Of a DNA stretch of 6,471 nt, positions 1 through 6,115 are shown piece by piece (within the stretch, counting starts at the first letter, position 1; each line of letters opens with the position of its first letter). Origin of the DNA: Planctomycetota bacterium (GTDB lineage Bacteria > Planctomycetota > Planctomycetia > Isosphaerales > Isosphaeraceae). Where the stretch lies: contig JAJYCH010000145.1 in NCBI GenBank assembly GCA_021778575.1, positions 2,208-8,678 on the forward strand, given 5' to 3'. The notes under the pieces are model-generated. The model saw only the letters and a program-made list of their open reading frames with translations, did not search any database and was not told where the DNA came from. A program made the translations under genes and the position numbers.

Positions 1-58
1 CCCCCGCGACGACGGCAAGCGACCGGCTCAGGGATCGTACGTCTTTGCGATCCCATGA

Positions 59-87
59 GTGGGGATGGCGGGCCGAGCCATCCCCAC
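59..87 (-). terminator. Hairpin at the 3' end of the signalling operon
   Basis: An 11-bp perfect inverted repeat (GTGGGGATGGC at 59-69, GCCATCCCCAC at 77-87) with a 7-nt loop lies 13 nt beyond the stop codon of the receiver gene. Its place at the end of the operon and its GC-rich stem suggest a transcription stop or an mRNA 3'-end stabiliser. No clear T-tract follows the stem on the minus strand, so a classical intrinsic terminator is not certain. The rest of positions 1-100 shows no gene. Confidence 0.45.
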
Positions 88-100
88 GTGCCTCGGTCCG

Positions 101-523
101 TCAGTTCTGATGGTTGATATGACGTTCTCTCCAGGTGTCGGCTCGTTTGAGGGCGTCGCGCATTCGATCGGCCAGTAAACCGCTGGTCAGGTCACGTTTG
201 CTGATATAATCGTCGGCGCCGGCCTGGACCAGGTCGGCGGCGATCTCGTCGCTGGCGGCTCCGGAGATGGCGATGATCGGGACGATCGGGTCGTGCTCAC
301 GGATCAACTGCAGGCAGTGCAAGCCGATGCCTTGGCGGAGGTTGTAGTCGAGAATGACGAAGTTGATCGGTGCCGACCGGAAGATTTCCAGGGCGATCTC
401 TTCCGAGTCGGCATACACGATCTCGAACTGGAACTCGTTCAGGGTCCGAAGATGATGGGCGAAGAGTCGCCGTTGCGAGTCCTCGTCTTCCACGTGGAGA
501 ATATTGATTGCGCGGGGCGGCAT
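101..523 (-). CDS. Stand-alone CheY-like response regulator receiver protein
   Basis: This 140-residue cytoplasmic protein is a single receiver domain with no DNA-binding or enzymatic output. The acidic pair Glu12-Asp13 (motif HVEDED), phosphoacceptor Asp59 (VILDY), switch Ser87 (AISGA) and conserved Lys109 (YISKRD) are all visible, so it should be phosphorylatable. The Lys is followed by Arg rather than the common Pro. The start is the ATG at 521-523, because the open frame further upstream lies inside the preceding ATPase gene and encodes a Pro/Arg/Gly-rich stretch unlike any receiver. The ribosome site is weak (ACGGAC about 7 nt upstream). It sits 26 nt after the ATPase gene and is the last gene of the operon, so the hybrid kinase encoded first is its likely phosphodonor. 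Partner and output are inferred. It could act by protein contact, for example on the neighbouring ATPase. Confidence 0.9.
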   Translation of the reverse strand: MPPRAINILHVEDEDSQRRLFAHHLRTLNEFQFEIVYADSEEIALEIFRSAPINFVILDYNLRQGIGLHCLQLIREHDPIVPIIAISGAASDEIAADLVQAGADDYISKRDLTSGLLADRMRDALKRADTWRERHINHQN

Positions 524-549
524 GGTCGGTCCGTCTTTCTGTTTACTGT

Positions 550-1737
550 TTAGGAATTTACGAGAGCGCGTCCGAGTCGGCTGAAGAGTCCCATGGGCTT
601 GGTTCGGCCTTTCGGTTCGATGGCCAGGACTCGGTCGGCCAGGGCCACGATGTCGGCCAGGGCCGGAGACCGGCGGTGCGCCATCCGGAGCGTGCATGCC
701 CCGTCCATCGCGGCGCTCATGCCCAGGTCGTCGCGAGCCACGGTATGCAGCGCCGAGACTTCGAGCGGCTTGAGCAGGCGTTCCACCGAAAACCCTTTAT
801 TCTTCGCTTCGTACTTGTTGAGAATAAGATGCTCGGTCGCGCTGTCGCGTTTGATCGCTTCGCGGACCATCTTCATGGCGCGGATCGAGGGGAGCTTCTG
901 CTCGCCGATCAGGATGACCTGGTTGGCGGCGGTGATCGTCTCGAAATAAAGATCGTCATAAGTACACGGGATATCGAGTACGACGATATCGGCAATCTGC
1001 TTGAGCGTATCGATCACCCGCGCCAGGTCGTTTGCCGAGGTGGTCACCGGCGTCACCAGTTTGTCGGGTCCGGCCAGGATCTCGAAGTTGTCGGCCACGC
1101 GGATCAAGACTTGCTGGGTCATGAACGCGTCGACCCGGCTGGTGTTGCGCAAGAGGTCGAGGATCGTGTGGGTCGGCTCGATATTGAGGTGCGAGGTGAT
1201 CACACCCATCCGGAGCGAGAGATCGGCCAGGACGCAGCGGAGTCCGTGACGATCGGCGATCTCGAAGGCCAGGTTGAGCGCCACGCTCGTCGTTCCGGAG
1301 CCGCCGGTGGCACCGGCCACGGCGATCACCTTGGTGTCGCTGAGCGAGTAAACATATTGCAGCGCGATCCGCTCCAGGGCCGCCTTGAAGTCGTCAGTCT
1401 GGATCGGCAGCGAGAGGATCTGCGACGCTCCGGTCCGGATGATGTTGACGACGACCTCGCCCAGCGAGGCCTTGGGATCATAGCCATCGACCAGAGCGAC
1501 GATCGGCCAACCGGGGAAGTGGACCGCCAGATGACTGAGCGATTCGAGGTCGCAGATCGAGGCCATCGAAAGGATCAGGAGCCGCTTGTCGGAGGTCGAT
1601 CGTCGCAGCGCGGCGAAGGCATCGACGGCATTGTCGAACTCGACTTCGAGATGGACCGCGCGGTTCAGGAGTTCGCGTCGAGCTTGCTGGGACAAGCTGG
1701 GATCGAGACCAATCAAGATCGCTTTCAATGGGTACAT
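550..1737 (-). CDS. CpaE/TadZ-like MinD/ParA-family ATPase with N-terminal pseudo-receiver domain
   Basis: The 395-residue protein has the two-part architecture of CpaE/TadZ, the polar localisation factors of Tad/Flp pilus systems. Residues 1-125 look like a receiver fold that has lost its chemistry: the beta-3 phosphoacceptor position reads LLILSM with no Asp, and the Lys-Pro motif is replaced by LSLPI. Residues 136-375 form a SIMIBI-type ATPase domain. Its deviant P-loop is GATGGSGTTS (about 142-151), its switch I-like segment is LADLSLRMG, and its Walker B-like motif is VVLDIP (about 252-257). In the P-loop, both the MinD signature Lys and the Walker A Lys are replaced by Thr. The ATG at 1735-1737 is preferred because GGAG lies 6 nt upstream. 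A second in-frame ATG at 1747-1749 would add four residues but lacks such a site. The gene overlaps the kinase gene by 13 nt, which suggests translational coupling. No pilus genes are visible, so the role here is open: spatial regulator, scaffold, or part of a Tad system encoded elsewhere. Confidence 0.88.
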   Translation of the reverse strand: MYPLKAILIGLDPSLSQQARRELLNRAVHLEVEFDNAVDAFAALRRSTSDKRLLILSMASICDLESLSHLAVHFPGWPIVALVDGYDPKASLGEVVVNIIRTGASQILSLPIQTDDFKAALERIALQYVYSLSDTKVIAVAGATGGSGTTSVALNLAFEIADRHGLRCVLADLSLRMGVITSHLNIEPTHTILDLLRNTSRVDAFMTQQVLIRVADNFEILAGPDKLVTPVTTSANDLARVIDTLKQIADIVVLDIPCTYDDLYFETITAANQVILIGEQKLPSIRAMKMVREAIKRDSATEHLILNKYEAKNKGFSVERLLKPLEVSALHTVARDDLGMSAAMDGACTLRMAHRRSPALADIVALADRVLAIEPKGRTKPMGLFSRLGRALVNS

Positions 1738-4412
1738 GAAGGACTCCATCGTCCGTTGCGGTTGGGCAGGTGGGCCGGATCGTTTTCGGGGGCGGATTGC
1801 TCGGGAAGGAATTGGGCCAGGGCGGCGAGAAACTTGCCGACCTCGATTTCGAGGTCGGGAAGGAAGGCCCTGGCTTCCGCCAGGCGACCGGCCCGGCCCA
1901 GTTCCTCAAGTCGCCTGAGCGAGGCGAACGTCGTTTCGGCGACGAAATTGCCCGACCAGTTCTTCAGGCTGTGTGCCGGTCTGATCAAGGACGCGCCGTC
2001 GTCGAGGGCCACGGCGTCGCTGATCTCTCTCATCAAGACCGTTGATTCGGTGAGGCACAAGGTCGCCATCTCGGCCAGGAACGCTCGATCGCCATCAACC
2101 CGAGCGAGCGCGGCGACCGCGTCGATCGTTGCCGATCGCCGGGCGGGCTCGGTCCTGGGTGCTGGGGTTCGCGCTCCGAGGACGCCGGAATGATTGATCG
2201 CCTGAACAAGTTTGGCTTCTTCGATCGGCTTGGTGACGTAGCCGTCCATCCCGGCGGCCAGGCAGCGGTTTTCGTCCTCCTTCATGGCGTGGGCGGTCAA
2301 GGCGATGATCGGCACCCGTCGATTGGTGCCGGCCTCGAACGCTCGGATGGCGGCGGTCGCCTGAAGCCCGTCCATCAAGGGCATCTGGAGGTCCATCAGC
2401 ACCAGGTCGAAGGGAGTCTCTCGCAGGAGGTCCACCGCCGCGACCCCGTTGGCGGCGACGGTCACGGCATGACCGAATTTCGCCAGGATCAAGACCGCCA
2501 CCCGCTGGTTGTGCGGGTTGTCCTCGGCCAGCAAGATCCTGAGCGTCCGGGTCGGAGCCTTCGACGCCGGCGGGGTCACCGGATTATCCTGGCCGTGCCG
2601 GTTCCCGGTCACGGTCGCCAGGATGGCTTCGAGCAGCTTGTGCTGATGGATCGGCTTGTTCAGGCAGGCGGTGATCCCGGCCTCCCGGGCGCTTTCGGCG
2701 AATCCTTGTCGATCCGAGGACGTCAGCATCACGATCAGGTCGGCCTTGAGACTGGATTGCTGCTGGATCATCCGGGCCAAGGTAAAGCCGTCCATGTCCG
2801 GCATCAAGGCGTCGAGGATGACCAGGGAGAACGGCGAAGCTTGCTCGCGGGCTCGTTCCCATTCGTCGAGAGCCGCCCGGCCGCCGTCGGCCAGAGTCGG
2901 CACCATCTCCCAGAATGTCAGCATTTCTTCAAGGATTTGCCGGTTCACCGCGTTATCGTCGACGACCAGGACCCGGAGCCCTCGGAGGCTCTCCAGGGGC
3001 GCCGGCTCCTGAGGGCGACCGGCCGAGGAGAGCGAGACATGGGCGGTGAAATGAAAGGTACTGCCGACGCAGAGGACGCTCTCGACCCAGATCCGGCCAC
3101 CCATCAGAGCCGCCAACTGCGACGAGATCGACAGACCGAGCCCGGACCCGCCATAAAGCCGGGTCGTGCTTCCATCGGCCTGGGTGAACGGATCAAAGAC
3201 CAACGCCAGCTTCGAGTCGTCGATGCCGATCCCGGAGTCAGTGACCTTGAAATGGAGTTCGATGGCTCCGCCGGGACCGATTTCGGCCTCGACCTCGACG
3301 ATCACTTCCCCCTGTTCGGTGAATTTGATGGCGTTGCCCACCAGGTTCATCACGACCTGTCGAATCCTCGACGAGTCGCCCACGAGGCGGTCGGGGACTC
3401 CGAGATCGATCCGACAGGCCAGTTCCAGCCCCTTGTCCACGGCCCGGAGCGCCAGCAAATCCATCGTGGTCGAAAGCAGGTCGCGGAGATCGAAGTCGTC
3501 GAGGGCCAGCGACAGCTTGCCCGCCTCCATCTTCGAGAAATCGAGCAGGTCGTTGATGATCGAGAGCAACGAGTCGGTCGCCGACTTGACGATCGTGAGA
3601 TTCTCGCGTTGATGCGGGGCGAGATCGGTTTCGAGTGTCAGTTCGGTCATCCCCAGGATCGCGTTCATCGGCGTCCGGATCTCGTGGCTGACGTTGGCCA
3701 TGAAATCCCCCTTGGCCCGATTCGCGGCCTCGGCCACGTCCCGGGTCCGAGCGAGTTCTTCCTCGACCTGCTTGCGCTCCCACATCTCGCGGCCGACGAC
3801 GAGATAGACCGCGACCAGGATCAAGATCGTGAAGCCGGCGCTGACCGTCGTCAACGAGATCTTCACGTTGCGATGAAACAAGACGTCCTGGGCGATCGAG
3901 GCGACCACTGCCCGCTCGGAACGGTCGGCCCGCTCGACCACTCGCTCGATGCTCTGCATCAGCGTTTCTCCCTGGTCGGAATGCACCAGGTTGATCGCCT
4001 CGCCCAACTTGCCGCTCTTACAGAGGCGAATGGTCTCGGCCATCTCGGCGAACTTCTTCAAGATCAGCGGTTTGACATCATCGACCACCTGGCGACGCTC
4101 GGGCGAATCCTTGGCGAGCAACTCCGCGAGTTCAGCGATCAGCCGATCAGACCGGGAGAGGGAATTCTCGTAAGGCTGGAGATAATTCTCGTCGCCGCCG
4201 GTGAGCAAGTAGCCGCGTTGACTTCCTTCGGCGTCCTTCACCAGGCTTTTCAGATCCTTCAGCCGCTGGGCGATATCGTGGCTGTGCTGGACCTGATCGG
4301 AACCCGAGAGAAACCGGGTGGTGCTGAGCAGCGACCCGATGGCGACCGCGATCGTGATGGCCGCGACCAGTCCCGATCGGAAAGCAACCCGGTTCTCCAG
4401 TGAGTTGGACAT
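1725..4412 (-). CDS. CHASE3 hybrid sensor histidine kinase (HisKA-HATPase-REC-REC-HPt)
   Basis: This 895-residue inner-membrane kinase contains a complete phosphorelay. Transmembrane helix 1 (about 13-32) and helix 2 (about 186-207) flank a periplasmic CHASE3 sensor with the typical AEGSQRGYLLTGG motif (61-73). No HAMP or PAS domain is evident; a short charged helix (208-235) leads directly into HisKA with phosphoacceptor His243 (SHEIRTP). The HATPase domain shows the N box (NLVGNAIKFT, about 356-365), G1 (DSGIGI, 392-397) and G2 (GGSGLGL, 421-427). Receiver 1 has Asp485/Asp486, Asp534 and Lys586. Receiver 2 has Glu630/Asp631, Asp674 and Lys728. The C-terminal HPt domain (about 765-868) carries His814 in AHSLKN, where Asn replaces the usual Gly after the Lys. 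The ATG at 4410-4412 is chosen because GAGAG lies 6 nt upstream. A GTG at 4488-4490 would add 26 very Arg-rich residues before the membrane helix and is less likely. It is the first gene of the operon. The ligand is unknown. Confidence 0.93.
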   Translation of the reverse strand: MSNSLENRVAFRSGLVAAITIAVAIGSLLSTTRFLSGSDQVQHSHDIAQRLKDLKSLVKDAEGSQRGYLLTGGDENYLQPYENSLSRSDRLIAELAELLAKDSPERRQVVDDVKPLILKKFAEMAETIRLCKSGKLGEAINLVHSDQGETLMQSIERVVERADRSERAVVASIAQDVLFHRNVKISLTTVSAGFTILILVAVYLVVGREMWERKQVEEELARTRDVAEAANRAKGDFMANVSHEIRTPMNAILGMTELTLETDLAPHQRENLTIVKSATDSLLSIINDLLDFSKMEAGKLSLALDDFDLRDLLSTTMDLLALRAVDKGLELACRIDLGVPDRLVGDSSRIRQVVMNLVGNAIKFTEQGEVIVEVEAEIGPGGAIELHFKVTDSGIGIDDSKLALVFDPFTQADGSTTRLYGGSGLGLSISSQLAALMGGRIWVESVLCVGSTFHFTAHVSLSSAGRPQEPAPLESLRGLRVLVVDDNAVNRQILEEMLTFWEMVPTLADGGRAALDEWERAREQASPFSLVILDALMPDMDGFTLARMIQQQSSLKADLIVMLTSSDRQGFAESAREAGITACLNKPIHQHKLLEAILATVTGNRHGQDNPVTPPASKAPTRTLRILLAEDNPHNQRVAVLILAKFGHAVTVAANGVAAVDLLRETPFDLVLMDLQMPLMDGLQATAAIRAFEAGTNRRVPIIALTAHAMKEDENRCLAAGMDGYVTKPIEEAKLVQAINHSGVLGARTPAPRTEPARRSATIDAVAALARVDGDRAFLAEMATLCLTESTVLMREISDAVALDDGASLIRPAHSLKNWSGNFVAETTFASLRRLEELGRAGRLAEARAFLPDLEIEVGKFLAALAQFLPEQSAPENDPAHLPNRNGRWSPSCTH
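1744..1747 (-). promoter_or_regulatory. Ribosome binding site deciding the ATPase start
   Basis: On the minus strand the sequence reads GGAG, then a six-base spacer (TCCTTC), then ATG. The site lies inside the 3' end of the kinase gene and overlaps the alternative upstream ATG (1747-1749). It favours the ATG at 1737 as the main start and fits coupled translation of kinase and ATPase. Confidence 0.6.
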
Positions 4413-4495
4413 GGAAAGCTCTCGACGGCGACTGATGCGAATGCGCCGACGACCAACCGGCTTCCTTCGTGGAAGCCCGACGAGAGCCACGCACT

Positions 4496-4501
4496 ATTAC
4501 A
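4496..4501 (-). promoter_or_regulatory. Possible -10 element of the signalling operon promoter
   Basis: The minus strand reads TGTAAT, matching the sigma-70 TATAAT consensus at five of six bases, 83 nt upstream of the kinase start codon. At the expected 16-18 nt spacing only a T-rich stretch (TCTTTT) is found and no good TTGACA, so this is a weak call based on one hexamer and its position. Confidence 0.22.
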
Positions 4502-4676
4502 AGCTAGGACACGATTGGAAAAGACGGGCCGGAAATCATTTGACCCATGAGGCCAATCGCTGCGAATCACCCCTGTCCCGGTTCGGTCGTTCGGTTGGTC
4601 CGCCGGGGTTCGGCCCCTCGATGCTTGCAAAGCGGGAGGCGATCGTTAAAATCGGTTCTTCAATCGGAATGATCCA

Positions 4677-4724
4677 GCGATCGGGTCAGCGCCTCTCGAA
4701 CGACCGAGGAGGTCGCTCGATCGC
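4677..4724 (+). repeat. Imperfect inverted repeat upstream of the aldolase gene
   Basis: The outer arms GCGATCG (4677-4683) and CGATCGC (4718-4724) pair perfectly. Inside them AGCG (4688-4691) pairs with CGCT (4714-4717), and CCTC (4692-4695) with GAGG read as GAGG at 4709-4712. A 4-nt bulge (GGTC) on the left and a 1-nt bulge on the right interrupt the stem. The element lies about 90 nt before the aldolase start codon. It could be an operator or a leader-RNA hairpin, but may be chance in GC-rich DNA. Confidence 0.3.
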
Positions 4725-4799
4725 ACGGAATCGGACCGAGCACCCGAACCTTGAACGTCGCTTCGCGATTCACCGGTAACCGAATCAGTCCGAGGCGAC

Positions 4800-4805
4800 G
4801 GGAGA
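4800..4805 (+). promoter_or_regulatory. Ribosome binding site of the aldolase gene
   Basis: The purine-rich GGGAGA sits 9 nt before the ATG at 4815. It supports that start codon over later in-frame ATGs such as that of Met41, which lies inside the conserved fold. Confidence 0.6.
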
Positions 4806-4814
4806 TTTCGCACG

Positions 4815-5942
4815 ATGGCTACCGCCTCTCCCGCCAGTCGCCCGCTGGGCGCCACCGCCTTGTTGGGCAAAGGTTTGACTCCCGGCAAGCTCCGTGGGCT
4901 CCAGCGGATCAGCAACCCGAACGGGACGCTGACCATGGTGGCCTTTGACCAGAACAGCTCGATGATCGAGATGGCCGCCAAGGCGCTGAAGACCAAGGGG
5001 CTCGACCGCGAGCCGTCGTATGACGAGATCGTCGAGGCCAAGCTCGACATGATGCGGCAGATGTCGCCGGCCTCGTCAGGCGTCCTGATCGACGCTTACT
5101 ACGGAGCCTGGCCGGCGATCGCCACCGAAGCCATGCCGCCGACCAAGGGAATGCTCGTCCGGGTCGAGAAGTCGGGCAGCGGCAAGAACGCGGCCGGCGG
5201 CCCGATGGGGGAGATCGAGCCGGGCTGGTCGGTCGAGAAGATCAAGCTTATGGGGGCCGACGCGGTCAAGCTGCTCGCCCCGTTCGAGCCGGGCGAGAAG
5301 ATCTCGGCCGAGCATCAGTTCTCGTTCATCCAGCACGTCTATAACGAGTGCATCAAATACGATATCCTGTTCCTGCTCGAACCGGTCTCGTTCAACTACA
5401 ACGGCGAGAAGAAGACCGACAAGTCGTATCTCGACCGCAAGGCCGAGACGACCATCGAGGCCGCCCGCCAGATCAGCCGGTATTGCGACGTTTACAAGTC
5501 GGAGTTTCCCGGCACCCTTGGTCACGAGAGCGACTCGCAGCTCGTCGATAACCTGCACGCCCTGTCCGAGGCGAGCGAGCGTCCCTGGGTCTTGCTCTCG
5601 GCCGGCGTCGATTACCCGGACTATCTCAAGCAGGTCAAGATGGCGATGGAGACCGGCTGCTCGGGCGTTCTGGGCGGCCGGGCGTTCTGGAAGGAATATT
5701 TCCTCCAGGATGGAGCCGAGGCCCGGACCAAGTTCGCCGCGACCGAAGGCTTGAAGCGGGTCGCCGATGTCAACACGGTCGTCCAGGAGCATGGAACCCC
5801 CTGGTTCGCCCGCTACGGGATGACCAAGGAAGAACTGACGACCGTCCGGGCCGCCGAAGGCTGGCACAGCCGCTACGCCCCCTGGGCCAGCGCCGCCGGC
5901 GGAACCAGCGGCCACGTCGTCCGCGCCGGCGAGGTTTATTGA
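4815..5942 (+). CDS. lacD: Tagatose-1,6-bisphosphate aldolase (LacD) family protein
   Basis: The 375-residue cytoplasmic protein belongs to the class I LacD-type aldolase family. LacD cleaves tagatose 1,6-bisphosphate to dihydroxyacetone phosphate and glyceraldehyde 3-phosphate; relatives such as YihT act on other sugar phosphates. Family-like landmarks run in order along a TIM barrel: VAFDQ with Asp45, LIDAYYG with Asp93, AVKLL with Lys152, FLLEP with Glu189, DVYKSEFPG with Lys228 as the likely Schiff-base lysine, LSAGVD (262-266 region) and a probable phosphate-binding strand, GVLGGRAFWKEY (284-295). It is longer than typical LacD (about 325 residues), with roughly 20 extra residues at the N-terminus and a C-terminal tail rich in Gly, Ala and Trp. 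No sugar kinase, isomerase or transporter gene is adjacent, so the true substrate is unknown and the symbol is at family level only. It is transcribed divergently from the kinase operon and ends before a strong hairpin. Confidence 0.85.
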   Translation: MATASPASRPLGATALLGKGLTPGKLRGLQRISNPNGTLTMVAFDQNSSMIEMAAKALKTKGLDREPSYDEIVEAKLDMMRQMSPASSGVLIDAYYGAWPAIATEAMPPTKGMLVRVEKSGSGKNAAGGPMGEIEPGWSVEKIKLMGADAVKLLAPFEPGEKISAEHQFSFIQHVYNECIKYDILFLLEPVSFNYNGEKKTDKSYLDRKAETTIEAARQISRYCDVYKSEFPGTLGHESDSQLVDNLHALSEASERPWVLLSAGVDYPDYLKQVKMAMETGCSGVLGGRAFWKEYFLQDGAEARTKFAATEGLKRVADVNTVVQEHGTPWFARYGMTKEELTTVRAAEGWHSRYAPWASAAGGTSGHVVRAGEVY

Positions 5943-5984
5943 GGTCGGGCCGCCGCTGACGACCGACCGATGACAGATCAAAAC

Positions 5985-6020
5985 TGGCCGATGCCTGATC
6001 CTCGGATCAGGCATCGGCCA
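5985..6020 (+). terminator. Intrinsic terminator, possibly bidirectional, after the aldolase gene
   Basis: A perfect 17-bp inverted repeat (TGGCCGATGCCTGATCC at 5985-6001 and its complement at 6004-6020) can fold as a 16-bp stem with a CTCG tetraloop. It lies 43 nt after the aldolase stop and is followed immediately by TTTGTTT on the plus strand. On the minus strand the stem is followed by GTTTT, so it could also stop transcription from the convergent gene that ends at 6116. Confidence 0.85.
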
Positions 6021-6036
6021 TTTGTTTACTCATGAA

Positions 6037-6076
6037 GGGTGGCAGAGGTTACGGGACGCAGTAACCCCTGCCACCC
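6037..6076 (-). terminator. Second hairpin in the convergent intergenic region
   Basis: The arms GGGTGGCAGAGGTTAC (6037-6052) and GTAACCCCTGCCACCC (6061-6076) pair at 15 of 16 positions, with one A-C mismatch and an 8-nt loop. It lies 39 nt beyond the stop of the minus-strand gene and could act with the neighbouring hairpin to end that transcript. No T-tract follows on either strand, so it may instead be a 3'-end stabiliser or a dispersed repeat unit. Confidence 0.5.
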
Positions 6077-6115
6077 ACACATGGCGAAATCGGGAAGTAA
6101 AAAACGGCCTGTTCT

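Larger units (their letters stand above)
4413..4814. other. Divergent intergenic region between the kinase operon and the aldolase gene
   Basis: These 402 bases separate two divergent start codons and should hold the promoters of both units. No convincing protein-coding frame or RNA gene is seen. The stretch from about 4495 to 4550 is somewhat more AT-rich than the genes around it. Two weak signals, a -10-like hexamer and an imperfect inverted repeat, are listed separately. Confidence 0.6.

Noticed and set aside
524..697. Upstream extension of the receiver protein by 58 residues
   Set aside because: It overlaps the end of the ATPase gene and encodes a Pro/Arg/Gly-rich stretch unlike receiver proteins; the ATG at 523 begins exactly before the first receiver strand.
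508..2193. A 561-codon open frame on the plus strand
   Set aside because: It is antisense to the ATPase and the kinase HPt/receiver 2 region. Its product is rich in Arg, Gly, Asp and His with no recognisable domain, as expected for the shadow frame of GC-rich genes.
2190..4403. A 737-codon open frame on the plus strand
   Set aside because: It lies opposite the kinase gene, whose domains and catalytic residues are all intact. The antisense product is low-complexity, rich in Arg, Asp, Gly, Gln and His, with no known motif.
4413..4490. Upstream GTG start of the kinase adding 26 residues
   Set aside because: The added residues are strongly Arg-rich and precede the membrane helix, while the ATG at 4412 has its own GAGAG ribosome site.
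4751..4779. Possible sigma-70 promoter for the aldolase (TTGAAC, 17 nt, CGGTAA)
   Set aside because: The -35 is fair but the -10 matches poorly, so it does not stand out from chance.
5076..6014. A 312-codon open frame on the minus strand
   Set aside because: It is antisense to the aldolase and runs through the terminator hairpin. Its translation is Gly/Arg/Leu/Asp-rich without domain features.
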